Shown here in pieces: positions 54,224 to 64,000 of a stretch of DNA of 64,000 bases. Position numbers and translations under genes: made by a program. Each line of letters starts with the position of its first letter. Positions within the stretch are counted from its first letter, which is position 1. The notes below the pieces were generated by a model that saw only the letters and a list, made by a program, of their open reading frames with translations, ran no database searches and had not been told where the DNA came from. The stretch is from Hymenopus coronatus (Eukaryota > Arthropoda > Insecta > Mantodea > Hymenopodidae). The stretch covers positions 15,430,501 through 15,494,500 of the forward strand of contig CM060887.1 of the NCBI GenBank assembly GCA_030762935.1, written 5' to 3'.

Positions 54224-54319
54224 TTAAGCCTTCCAAAAAGTAGGATTTCGGGAGGTCCTCAAAATAGGCATTTGTGTGGAGGACGTGAATTGTTTTCCGC
54301 CGAACCACTTTTTCATTTA

Positions 54320-55160
54320 TCTGATGTGTTTCATTCACATGACTTTCTCTACTCTACTGTAATAAATGATTGTTAAAAAGCATATTCTTCTATCTACTCA
54401 ATGATAATCGAGATAAACATTAGCAGAAATTGTCTTAATTTCTTGCTTCCTTATAAGTAGAAGGAAAATAAGGGTATACACTAGACTAAAACAACAGCCA
54501 AATCTTTTAAAAGCTGGTTGCCATGTGTTGAAATTCGTTTTTATGCAGGGCCAGAAGTTTACAACTTTCATGTCAGAACAGTAAGTATTTTGAATCTAAA
54601 ACAAATAACAAGTAATATCTCAAAAATAGTCAATTACACAAAAAAAAAAAGTATATGGCATGAATTGTGTTTTAAGGTGATCTACATTTTTGGTGTAGTA
54701 AGTTACGGTTTACCACTTACGTAACTTTAATTCAGAATAAAGAGATCTTTAGAGGCTATTCCTAGAAAATTCAAAATGTACTTTTATGTGCCATATAATT
54801 ATCCTTAATATATCTACGGTATTTTAATCAAAATCATTATATCCATTTTTGAGAAATTAAAAATGTTCGAAATTTTTTCCATTAACAGGGCAGCTTCGTA
54901 TCGCATCCTTGGAAGATACTGAACTTAAATACCAAATTTGGTATTTAACGGAATTTTCGTTTTTGAGCTATGCTGGCCACAGCCACGCGCGCGCGGACAC
55001 ACACATACACACGAACTTTTTTCTAGAAGTGATTTTTTTTTTTTTGGATTCAGAAGGTCCCAAAACATGTGTTTCCTGTGAAATCTCGGTATCGAATTTT
55101 TGGGTGGAATACAATACCTTCTCTATTCACTATGTACATAGTACGTGTAAAGAAAGTAAA
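54320..55160 (+). repeat. Fam-A copy inserted in mariner
   Basis: TCTGATGTGTTTCATTCAC to GTGTAAAGAAAGTAAA, complete with a microsatellite (GGACACACACATACACACG) and palindrome. It interrupts the mariner frame just after the third catalytic position. The left flank is TTTTTCATTTA and the right flank AGGTTACTG; a few codons are missing, and no clear target duplication is visible. Confidence 0.87.
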
Positions 55161-56040
55161 AAGGTTACTGGGGGCCAAATCTGGTGAATGTTGAAGTAAT
55201 GCGAACCTTAATTCTACAATTTTCGCCATGGAAACTGTGCAGGTGTGCGCCCTTGCATTGTCTTTTTGGAAGAGAATCCTTTTCTTTACCAGATGAGGGC
55301 GTTTTTTCAACGTTCAACAGGTGCAAAGAGATGCATAATACTCTCCATTTATCGTTCTTCCTTTCTGCATGTAATCAGTGTAGATGATTCCGCGTGCATC
55401 CCCCAAAACTGAGGCCATCACCTTGTCTGCAGATTTCACCACCTCTGCTTCTTCGGAGCTGGTTCGCCTTTAAAACCCACTATTTCGACTTTTGTCTATG
55501 GAATATAGTACTGCATCCATGTTTCATCCACAGTTATGTATCGACGCAGCTCATCAGGATTGCGATGGAAAAGAGGCAAACCAACTTCCGCATCGATCAC
55601 ACCCATCGATCTCCATTGAGAGCAAACGCCGCACTCATCTTGCCGAGATCTTTTGTCAGACCTAGCTTTTGAGAACACTGTTACCTTGTGATATGTTTCG
55701 CGAACTTTGATTCGTCGATCACTCAAAACCCTATCCTGGATTTTGCTTCTTATCATTTTGCAGGAAGTCACTTCCACTGGACGCCCTGAACGATGTTCAT
55801 CATTTGTGTATGTACAGTACGTTTAAATTAATTTATCCAATTGTAAATTGTTGCAAATGCAGGAGATGTGGCACGAACTTCATCCAACTCGGTTTTTATC
55901 TCTTTCTGTGTTAAGCCTTTTAACACCGCACGTAACTCGGCCCCCCCCCCCCAATTGTAAATAAGCACAAGATTGTTGATCCAATCACCTATGGCAACGA
56001 AACGACGTGATGGATATAGCTGAAACTTTAATTGCCATCT
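55161..56040 (-). pseudogene. mariner transposase, N-terminal two thirds, inactive
   Basis: From the right: an untranslated leader, then a helix-turn-helix segment (LKGLTQKEIKTEL ... ATIYNWIN, about 55940-55830), a linker (QDRVLSDRRIKVRETYHKV, about 55750-55690) and the first Asp in RRYITVDETW (about 55540-55500). The second Asp lies in QKDNARAHT (about 55265-55240). The HSPDLAPS.. motif ends at the Fam-A junction with Asn in place of the third Asp. Frame changes occur between the segments, and a C run near 55940-55951 shifts the frame. Confidence 0.8.
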
Positions 56041-56092
56041 AGTAGGAGACATCGGTTACTAGATACAATTTTTTTTCTATGATACGAGTGTA

Positions 56093-56410
56093 ATTTCTTG
56101 GATTTTCTAAGGACTTATTGAAAGCCACTAGTATAATATTTGTACTCGTACTTAATGCTGACATTAGATAATGCACGTCTCAAAATTAAAATACAGTACA
56201 TGTTAACAAGGGCGCTTTGTTACACATGTATTATAATTTATAACCATGTCCGCACTCTATCTTGGGCGCTAGTTCTACGGGGAAGCTAGGACTGGTGAAA
56301 AGAAGAGAGTTTCTGATTTTCCGTAGCGTTGTCAAACAAAGAAGTTTCTTTGACGACCTCAGCTATATTGGTGAATAGATTACCTAATTTAACGCAAACT
56401 ATCTGACTTA
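56093..56410. other. unannotated DNA between two mariners
   Basis: No feature recognised. Confidence 0.3.
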
Positions 56411-57027
56411 TGAGGCGTGTCAGGAAAATAATTGCCATTTCCTTATACCGCCACCGCAACGCTGGTGTCGCAGTTGTACGCATGTGCACTCGTCTCTCTG
56501 ATACACTCTCTGTGCACTGACGCCATTACTGTCGGATCGTGTTGTGTTTACAGTTGCTAGTGATCGTTAAAAATGTTTAACAAAATGTCTGATCTCGCCG
56601 ACTATGAAATGCGTTCCGTAATATAGTTTTTGAACGCAGGGAAAATGTAACTGTAAATGGAATGGTGAAAAAGTGGGTTAGGCAGTTCAATGATGGACGC
56701 TCCAATGTAGATGACGAGGCACGGAGTGAGAGGGCTTCTGATCACTGATGGTTTGGTTGAAAAAATGAAGGAGGCAATTCCAGAAAACAGTCGGCTCACA
56801 ATAAGCATGCTGTGTTATATGTTTTCATAAAACACATTGTGTTCAGAAATGGTTATCTTCACTGGCGACAGCTTTCTTTGAAGAGGGCATATACAAGTTG
56901 ATAATCAAATGCCTGAAGAATGGTGATAACTATATTGGAAAATAAGTTAAGGAATGTTCTTTTATGTAAAAATAAATCCGTTATGCCTTTTTTTCCAAAT
57001 CACTGCTGACTTTCCAGACACGGCTCG
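56411..57027 (+). mobile_element. internally deleted mariner (617 bp)
   Basis: TA on both sides (56409-56410, 57028-57029). Ends TGAGGCGTGTCAGGAAAATA and the inverse TTTCCAGACACGGCTCG. The plus strand keeps N-terminal parts (VKKWVRQFNDGRSNVDDEAR, about 56665-56730, then ITDGLVEKMKEAIPENSRL) and jumps to the C-terminus (TAFFEEGIYKL, about 56860-56900). The catalytic region between them is deleted. It belongs to a different mariner lineage from those at 33.6, 37.2 and 53.5 kb. Confidence 0.82.
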
Positions 57028-57814
57028 TATTAAAAGAAGCACAGCACTCACAGAGCATGTGCGTGAACTCTGGGATCTACAGACAGAATGAAACCTTAGC
57101 ATTGAAGTCACTAGATGCCAGTGTGTATAGCGTACTTCATGTCTCAATGTTGTCTCTCTGCTTCCAAAATTTCCAAAACTTACTGAATGAAGATTAGGGA
57201 GCCGAGGGCCTAAAAACTTACGCGCAGAGTATGTGCACCTCGAATTTGGCACTCAGATGCGATTGGTCTACGAAATCATCCTATGAATTATACATCAAAT
57301 AGGGAACAATATGCACTACTATTTAAGGTTATTGTAAGACATTTATATATCACATATACTTTATCTCTCTTTATATTTTAGTACTTCAAAATACAATTTT
57401 GTATTCATAAAAGGAATATCAAATATGCAGATAAAAATTATAAATTCTTTAACTTTGTAGGGCATCAACTTGTTTACTCCTGGCAAAACTACATTAAGAT
57501 GGGTGGAATGTTTTACAATAGCATAGAATGAACGGCGTGCATCACTGTGTTTTGAGCTATTTTATTGTATTGGATTATCCTAGCGTGTTTTTGTTTTCTT
57601 TACCCTTTTTGCTTACTATTTTAATGGCTTAATAACATGGTCCTTTCATTCGTTTCTTTACATCCTATATGCTACTGTTTCTGAAGAGCCAGTAGCCTTT
57701 GCTGTTCCATTTATTTCCTTACTAACACTCAATTCATTTTACTGAACAAGTATTCAAGATTTTCCCGGTAACCCACAAGGAGGTCTCAAATTATTATCGA
57801 GGCTGTTGGGGAAT
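57028..57814. other. unannotated DNA
   Basis: No gene or named repeat seen. The 96-codon minus-strand frame at 56962-57252 overlaps the mariner end and has no motif. Confidence 0.35.
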
Positions 57815-57905
57815 GTGTTGACAGTGGTAACTCAGTGGTTAGAGCAACTGGACGGTGACCAGGAGACCCATAATTCAAATCCCGGCTATGACAATGAATT
57901 GTTCA
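57815..57905 (+). mobile_element. tRNA-like SINE head (unassigned family)
   Basis: GGTAACTCAGTGGTTAGAGC (box A) and CATAATTCAAATCCCGGCTATG (box B) are spaced as in a tRNA, but no acceptor stem closes and GTTCAGTCTGACTTTACC follows. A different SINE family from SINE1 to SINE4. Confidence 0.5.
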
Positions 57906-57924
57906 GTCTGACTTTACCTTTCTT

Positions 57925-58036
57925 TCTTCTGCTAATGTTTATCTCAACATGAAATACATAAAATAATGTGCTTTTGTAAGATTAGGTTGTCGCCGAATAT
58001 GTAGAAAAAGTCGTATGTACGTAACATATGATTTTG
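57925..58036 (-). repeat. Fam-A 5'-end fragment
   Basis: TTCTTCTGCTAATGTTTATC to ATGTAGAAAAAGTCGTATG. It follows directly on the SINE-like tail. Confidence 0.65.
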
Positions 58037-58324
58037 TTGTTATAAATTCTAAATTCACGGAAGCGTTTTTAAGTATGCAAGAAACGATGCTACGAGTCGG
58101 TATGCTGCAATAAGTTTAAAATGTGCAATTAATAATGTTGCAAGGGGTTTACTACTTAAAATGTTCCTTTATGCATATTTCTGTGTCTCCCAATCAGTGA
58201 CCTGTCAATTATACATATTACGCGTTAATAGGAATGTGCAATAAGTTTAAGTGATAGTCAAATCTTTTGTGTGCAGGTCATTTGCGACAGCTTTGAAGTT
58301 CTGTACTCTTTGCATGACATGCAG

Positions 58325-58975
58325 AAAAATCTGATGCCTTTATTCACTCAGTTTCAACAAAATATTCTTACATATGTTTATTCTTCAAACTACTTCTTGA
58401 GAACACTTATCTGCATTACTGATTTACACGTTTCGTTGTAGGTATGAGGAAGATGTATGTTAATTTAAACTGATAGTCAAACCTTCTCGAAGACGATCGC
58501 TATATGATGACTATGAAATTAACTTCCTTTGGTTAAACACAAAAATGAACTAAATAAAAGAAGCGATTTGCTGTTGAGAAAGGTAGCTAGAACAAATTTA
58601 AAATTAGAACAATTAACAAAGAATACCTCCGGAATGGTAAACGGCACCAAAGAAAAGAAGATCCAGTTTTATGTTGTGTGAATTTGCCTACATCTTAAAA
58701 TGTACTAATTACACAAAAGACGTTCATAATAAAGAGGTACTACACAAGCTCTTTCTAAAATAATTCGAGGTGCATCTTAAATGTCATTAAAATATCCTAA
58801 AACATATGATACTTTAATCAAACCCGTTGGAGCCATTTTGTAGAGAATAAAACACAACGAAAAATGTTTCCATGTAAAGAGGAGTTTGGGGAAATTTTCG
58901 GTTACCTTAAAACGTGTATTTTCTGTTAACTCTAGATATCTAACTACTTTCTGTATTACGTATAATAAACAGGAA
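58325..58975 (+). repeat. Fam-A copy, strongly diverged
   Basis: GAAAAATCTGATGCCTTTATTC, the AATTAACAAAGAATACCTCC block, ATTTTAATCAAACC..TTGGAGCCATTTT, and TTTCCATGTAAAGAGGAGTTTGGGG. It is among the oldest copies. Confidence 0.65.
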
Positions 58976-59668
58976 GTATTGTATTCCATCCAACAATTTC
59001 ATACCCGATTCCCTGAAACTACAATAATAGTACAATTTTAGGAAAAGGTCTGTGTGAGCGTGTCTGAGAGAGCGAGGGACAGACAGAGAAAATCTTCCGT
59101 CTTTAACCAACCTTTAAAAGGAGAATTTGATTCTTTAATTTTTTCAAAATTGTTGTAATGATTTTAATTAAAATACATATCTTAGATATTTTCATAAAAA
59201 ATTAAATGTGTGTCTTGAATTTTCTAGAAATAGCTTCCGAAGTCCTCTTCAATTTGGACGACTTTTGCATAACTCATAACCCGTAGGAGATAGACAAAAC
59301 TTACTACATAAAAGGTGAAAGTCTTGATAAAGCAGACATTGTTGTCTAATAACTTTGTGTGGATTAACCATTTCCAGTATATTCCTTGTTATTGTATTAA
59401 ATGTTCTAATATACTTATACTTTTCTGTAACTGTTAACTGTTCACCTTCCTCCCCCACCCAGGCAATGTAAAGAGAAGCGACCCGCTCTTAAAGGATTTC
59501 ACTATCGCTCTAGTCTAGTTTATCCCCTTGTTACCCTTGCAGCCACATGGAAATATGAAATAAAACCATTTTGATAACGTTTTATCTCAATCAGCATTAA
59601 GTACACAGAAGAATAAGCTTTTGTAAGAATAGTTTTTGCAGATTGAATGTTACACATTAGATTGTTTC
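58976..59668 (-). repeat. Fam-A copy, diverged
   Basis: GAAGTATTGTATTCCATCC to TTTTTGCAGATTGAATGTTAC. It has GTGTGAGCGTGTCTGAGAG in the microsatellite position. Confidence 0.72.
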
Positions 59669-59669
59669 A

Positions 59670-60000
59670 TAAAGAGTGCATAATTCAGAAACCATTTCAC
59701 ACATATGCAGCTTACTTTTCGGGAGTATTTTGTTTATAGACATAAAATATGATACAATTAGAAAAGGGCCAGGTGAATACTTCAGAGTTCGGAAAATTCA
59801 CAGATCGGTCACTTTATGGTTATTTCGAATGAAATTTCCAGAAAATTTAAGATATAATTCTTATTTGCCATGAAAAAATCGATTAAAATGAAAACTACAA
59901 TTAAAATACTAGTCATTATTTAGAAAATAAAAATGAACGAAAATGTTTTCATGATTTTCTGGAAAATCTTCTTGTCGTTTCCTAGGAAGAAGCTGAAATT
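59670..60000 (+). repeat. Fam-A middle fragment, diverged
   Basis: Recognisable at CAGAAAATTTAAGATATAATTC and at TCTTCTTGTCGTTTCCTAGGAAG. Low similarity. Confidence 0.5.
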
Positions 60001-60044
60001 ATATACCTATATACCAATATATATGTCATTTATCAAATTGATCG

Positions 60045-60922
60045 TTTTACTTTCTCTACACGTACTTGTACATAGTGTACAGAGAATGTATTGCATTTCA
60101 CCCAAAATTCGATACCGAGATTTCACCGGAAATACACATTTTAGGGTCCCCTGTATAAAAAAAAGAATTTTTGGAAAAACGTCCGAGCGCGTGCGCGCGC
60201 GTGTGTGTGTGTGTCCATGAACACGATAACACAAAAACGAAAAATTGGTAAAATACCAAATATTTAAGTTTACTATCTTCCAGGGATGCGACACGAAGAT
60301 TTTGAGAAAAATCCCCCACCCCAAACTACACTTTACATGGAAAAATGTTTTAACTTTTTGCTTTTCTCAAAAATGGCTCTAACGATTTTAATTAACTTAC
60401 CGTACATTAAAATGCTTTTATGGAAAATGAAATGTATATCTCGAATTTTCTGGGAATATTCTCTAAATACCTTTTTATTCTGAATAAATTTTGCTGAATT
60501 TTGCGTATCTGATAAACCGTCAGAGTTAGGCAGAAACTTACTACACAAAAGAATGTAGAGCACTTTAGAACATAAAATTCATGTCATATACGTTTTCTTC
60601 GTGGAATTTACCATTTCTGAGATTTTTTTTGTTATTTATTTCAGACTGAAAATACTTAAATTTTTCTCACACGGAAAGATGTAAACTGATGGCCCTGCAT
60701 AGAAACATTTCAACCATATGGCAACAAGTTTTTAAAGATTAGACATTGTTTTAGCCTTGTGTATTCCCTTATTTTTTTCTACTTACAAGGAAGCAGGTAA
60801 TTAAGAAAAATTCTGCTAATGTTTATCTCGATTATATAAAGTAGATAGAAGAATTGCTTTTAACAATAATTTGTTACAGTGATGTACAGAGTGTCATGGG
60901 AATGGAACACATCAGAATTTTT
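60045..60922 (-). repeat. Fam-A copy, full length
   Basis: TTTTACTTTCTCTACACG, palindrome CGTACTTGTACATAGTGTAC, a GCGCGTGCGCGCGCGTGTGTG tract, then all blocks to GAATGGAACACATCAG. A good reference for the minus orientation. Confidence 0.9.
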
Positions 60923-61070
60923 GAGTTATGAGTCATATATGCGCCAACTTTTTATGTTTGTGTGTTCAGGGAACTAAAACGTGTATTTTTGGTAAAAATC
61001 TAAGACTTTAAATTTTTGAAATGCTTCCTCTTCTTCCTATACAGAAATTTGTAGAAAGTGTGGCAAGGCA
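60923..61070 (+). repeat. inverted Fam-A 3'-end fragment, diverged
   Basis: GAGTTATGAGTCATATATGCG, GTTCAGGGAACTAAAACGTG and TGTAGAAAGTGTGG. Joined to the reversed 5' end through a T run, as at 15252. Confidence 0.6.
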
Positions 61071-61085
61071 AAACAGTATTAAGAC

Positions 61086-61207
61086 TGCCTCCGTGGTCGA
61101 GTGGTCAGCGAGCTGATTTCTCATCCGAAGGTCCCTGGTTCGATTCCAGGTTGGGGCGGAGAATTTTTCTTTAGCCAGAATTATTCCCTATCCCCCACAG
61201 TCGGGAA

Positions 61208-61260
<53 letters not shown>

Positions 61261-61370
61261 AGGAAAATAAAATGATTTAAACCTACAGACGAGCTGTTTC
61301 AAGTGCAAAGCCCCCGATATGACCTTAGATGTTAAAGGGGGATATATAAATAAAAAAAATAAAAAAAAAA
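61086..61370 (+). mobile_element. tRNA-derived SINE, SINE2 family with (TG)n, reference copy
   Basis: GCCTCCGTGGTCGAGTGG head, box A GAGTGGTCAGCGAGC, box B GGTTCGATTCCAGG, GAGAATTTTTCTTTAGCC, a TG run (61211-61257), TTGAGGAAAATAAAATG, GCAAAGCCCCCGATATGACC and an A-rich tail. Its head is almost a closed tRNA cloverleaf. Confidence 0.87.
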
Positions 61371-62197
61371 ACTGATGTGTTCCATTCACATGACTATCTC
61401 TGCAACAAATTATTGTTAAAAGCTTATGATTGTATTTACTTCATGCTATCCAGAAAAAGTAGCAGAAATAGTCTTATTACTTGCTTCCTTGAAAGCAGAA
61501 GAGAAATAAGGGAGACCAAAGATTAAAGTGATAGTCAAAAGCTGGTTGCGATGTTACTGAAGTTCCTTTGTTTGTACGGACAGAGTTGACAAATTCCTAT
61601 ATGAGAAAAGTATACGTTTTTCAAAGCTGAAACCAAAAAACAGGAATATCTTAAAAACGATCAACTCCACGAAAAAAATGTAAATGACATAAACTGTGTT
61701 TTATCATAATCTATATTTTTTGTGTAGTGAGTGTTTGTCTCTCTTACGGTTTACCAATTATACAAAATTCAATAAAAAGCATCCAGAATAAACAGGTCTT
61801 TGGAGGTTATTCCTAGAAAATTCAAGATATGCATTTTATTTGGCAAGCAAGTATCTTAAATATAAGGGATATTAATCAAAATAATTAGAGCCATTTTTAA
61901 GAAAATCAAAATTTTCGAAAAAACGTTCCATGTAATGCGTAGTTGGGGGTGAAGGAATTTTCTTGAAAATCTTTGTGTCGCATCCTTGGAAGATACCAAA
62001 CTTAAATACCAAGTTTGGTTTTTAACGGTCTTTTCGTTTTTGAGCTATACACAGACACACATACACACAGATAAACGGACAGACACACACACACGAACAT
62101 AAAAATACTTTCAGGGGGTCTCAAAACATATTTTCGGTGCAATCTCGGTATCGAATTTTTGGGCGCAACACATAACTTCTCTATACACGATGTACAA
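61371..62197 (+). repeat. Fam-A copy, 3' palindrome truncated
   Basis: CTGATGTGTTCCATTCACATG to CTCTATACACGATGTAC, with an extended CA-rich tract (about 62050-62095). It starts directly at the SINE2 A tail. The second half of the palindrome and the GAGAAAGTAAA end are missing. Confidence 0.85.
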
Positions 62198-62939
62198 TAT
62201 TCCCAAAAATGTTAGTTTTGTTAATAAATGCTAAGGTAAAAGAGATTCAGTTAATACTCACAGCATTCCATCCGTACAACTACTACGCTGATGCAAATGT
62301 AGCAAATAGGCACCTATACTCAGGTACGCCCACATTATGTTCCCTACAGCCAATAGGAGCTCTGTCTCGGATTTTGACAGGCAAAAGCTGACTCTTCTAT
62401 TTGCGAATAGGCTCTCCAAGGGCAAGGTGGGGATAACACACCGGACATTCCAACAGCAGTTTATTTAGATGCAAATATGTGCCGGACGATAACCGTGAGC
62501 ACAGGTCCAGGTGAGGTGAAGGAGGAAAAAACATTCCTCCTTGATAAATTGCCGATATTTAGTCAAGGTCGGTCATGGCCGCAGGTTCATGGTGCGCCCT
62601 CTCGATATAGACAAGCATCTGTCCACTATTTGCATAACAATAAAAAAATCCCCTTTCTGCGGGTACCCACAACCCAAATTCGGTGATTTTCTCAAGTCCC
62701 TTTAAATTACGACCGCTAATACCAGCAGCGCAGATAATTGTCATTGTTTATTTCTCTCCTGATGTAAACTGACGTGCATAAAAGGTGGTCCAATCCGTTG
62801 GATCGCAATAGTGTTTGCCTGCGGTTGTCAACTTTAAACTTCACCTGCTGTATCAGTTCTGTATTGACTGTCCTGAAACCAATTCAGGGATATAAAAACT
62901 AACCAATGGACGAAGTTACAGTAGTTATGAATCGGATAC
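62198..62939. other. unannotated DNA
   Basis: No gene or named repeat recognised. Confidence 0.35.
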
Positions 62940-63060
62940 TACCGGAGGCAGTAAGGTACTGACTTCGATTCCGGTGACCACATACTCTGACCACGGTGTT
63001 TTTCGTGATTTCCTCCTGATTGCCAAGCAAATGCCGGGATGGTGCTTTTTACTACGATTC
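62940..63060 (+). mobile_element. SINE-like fragment
   Basis: GACTTCGATTCCGGTGACCAC looks like a box B region. The GTGTTTTTCGTGATTTCC and CAAGCAAATGCCGGGATGG segments resemble tails of insect SINEs. The head is too degraded to classify. Confidence 0.45.
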
Positions 63061-63204
63061 TCGTTTCCCTCACCCCATTTTTCTTTCATGTTTCGGATGT
63101 GCTTTCAGGTCTTGTAGTGACGGCGGAGTCGGGAATATAGCGCAGTTTGCTTGCGCTATGAAATATTTCTCCCGTTGATTACTTTTTTGTTGGTAGTGTT
63201 TAAC

Positions 63205-63401
63205 GCCCGCTTTTATTACATAGGCACCGCAGGCGATGACACTAGTGATGCATGGATTGAAGATGAAACGCCGGTGGAATGCGAAGGTGAGGGAAACCGG
63301 AGAAAACCCGCCCTTGCACCGCTTTGCACCACCACATATTCTACATGTGTGCACTTGGGAGCGAACCCGGACCGCCTGGGTGAGAGGCGAGTGGTCTAAA
63401 T
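63205..63401 (-). mobile_element. tRNA-derived SINE, SINE3-like
   Basis: Minus-strand: AGACCACTCGCCTCTCACC, box B GTCCGGGTTCGCTCCC, GGGCGGGTTTTCTCCGG and TTTCCCTCACCTTCGC. It shares the GGTTTTCTCCGGTTTCCC core with the copy at 51525 but has a different head. Confidence 0.7.
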
Positions 63402-63435
63402 TCTAAATACACATGAGCCCCGTGATGCACTTTTA

Positions 63436-63565
63436 AAAATCTGATGTGTTCCATTCATATGACTTTCTCTAGATATCTGAATCAAATTATTGCTGAAACG
63501 CTTACTCGTTCATCTATATCATGCTAATGGAGATAAACGTTACTTGGTTATTTGTAAGTATAAGG
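63436..63565 (+). repeat. Fam-A 5'-end fragment
   Basis: AAAAATCTGATGTGTTCCATTC to ACTTGGTTATTTGTAAGTATAAGGG. A second copy starts immediately behind it. Confidence 0.78.
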
Positions 63566-64000
63566 GAAAAAATCTAATGTGTTCCATTTACATGTCCTCT
63601 AGCTGTTCGGTAAGCAAACCTTTCATTCAAAACATTCATCTCTTATCTACTCTTGCTAATCAAGATAAACACAAGCAGGATTAGTCCTATTACAAGTAGA
63701 AGGGAAATAAGAAAATGCAGGGCTAAAAAAAAGTGCCTGACATAAATGGTGTGTTTTAATGAGATCTAAATTTTTGTGTAGTAACTTTTTGTACATCTTT
63801 AACAGATTGTCAGTTATAAAAAAGTCAACCAAAATAATTAGGTCTTCAGAGGCTATTCCCAGAAAATCCAAGATAAACATTTTATTTTTCATATAAATAT
63901 CTTTAATATACGGTATTTTAATCAAAATATTTAGAGGAATTTATGAGAACATTAAAATTTTAAATTTTTTTTTTCATGCTAAGGGTAGTTTGAAGTGGAA
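63566..64000 (+). repeat. Fam-A copy, runs off the window
   Basis: AAAAAATCTAATGTGTTCC, an internal deletion after the GGGCTAAA block, then GGCTATTCCCAGAAAATCC and AAGGGTAGTTTGAAG at the window edge. Confidence 0.82.

Larger units (their letters stand above)
53515..56092 (-). mobile_element. mariner element with two nested insertions
   Basis: The right-hand (5') end is at about 56092 (TACACTCGTATCATAG on the minus strand). The left-hand (3') end starts CGAGGGGTGTTCAATAAGG after TA at 53513. Host pieces are 53515-53627, 54224-54319 and 55161-56092; the remainder is a piggyBac-type MITE and a Fam-A copy. The pieces are consecutive parts of one transposase frame: the codons before the MITE (SYFLEGL) and after it (KQFGK) join in the expected order. 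The order of events is mariner first, then the other two. Confidence 0.82.

Overview
The window is non-coding, AT-rich eukaryotic DNA dominated by transposable elements. It looks like part of a large arthropod (probably insect) genome. The reasons are several mariner lineages, a jockey-like reverse transcriptase, several tRNA-derived SINE families, TTAA-flanked (piggyBac-type) MITEs, a Crypton-like fragment and a short TTAGG-type run. There is no bacterial or viral gene order, no operon, no rRNA, no convincing functional tRNA and no complete host gene. I cannot name the species. Most open reading frames here are chance frames in repeats.

The main component is one repeat family, called Fam-A here (about 0.85-1.0 kb when near complete). 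It occurs about 40 times in both orientations and by eye fills about two fifths of the window. Read 5'->3' it begins AAAAATCTGATGTGTTCC, contains a CA-rich microsatellite segment near the 3' end, and finishes in a near-perfect palindrome centred on CTATGTACATAG and ending GTGTAGAGAAAGTAAA. The start of this stem (ACTTTCTCTACA) is repeated about 27 nt inside the 5' end. It has no recognisable protein. It is mobile: one copy splits a mariner. Its architecture most resembles non-autonomous Helentron-like (DINE-1/HINE) or foldback elements.

Layout. 0-5.5 kb: Fam-A copies around unidentified DNA and a minus-strand SINE. 5.9-7.6 kb: two almost identical inverted Fam-A arms (~480 bp) around a possible chemoreceptor exon. 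8-16 kb: Fam-A, a ~188-bp tandem array built from the Fam-A end, and a GC-rich insert. 16.3-22.2 kb: Fam-A-poor DNA with SINEs and a palindrome. 24.7-27.9 kb: a Fam-A copy interrupted by a 5'-truncated jockey-like element with ~458-bp inverted arms and a 13-bp target duplication. 28-35 kb: SINEs, an exon-like segment, a promoter-like CpG/CCAAT region and a dead mariner. 35-42 kb: Fam-A, with a foldback mariner derivative inserted into the TA at the apex of the Fam-A palindrome and a second truncated copy at 41.6 kb. 41.8-45.5 kb: two minus-strand exon-like segments and a Crypton-like N-terminus. 45.6-48.2 kb: a duplicated SINE/Fam-A block with a TTAA-flanked element at the junction. 53.5-56.1 kb: a mariner carrying a piggyBac-type MITE and a Fam-A copy. 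56.4-57.0 kb: another internally deleted mariner. 57.8-64 kb: Fam-A and SINEs.

A recurring theme is inverted duplication of 3' ends in unrelated families (reverse transcriptase element, mariner derivative, Fam-A). Read-through transcripts would fold into long hairpins. That suggests a recombination or replication habit of this genome, or a source of hairpin small RNAs; both are inference.
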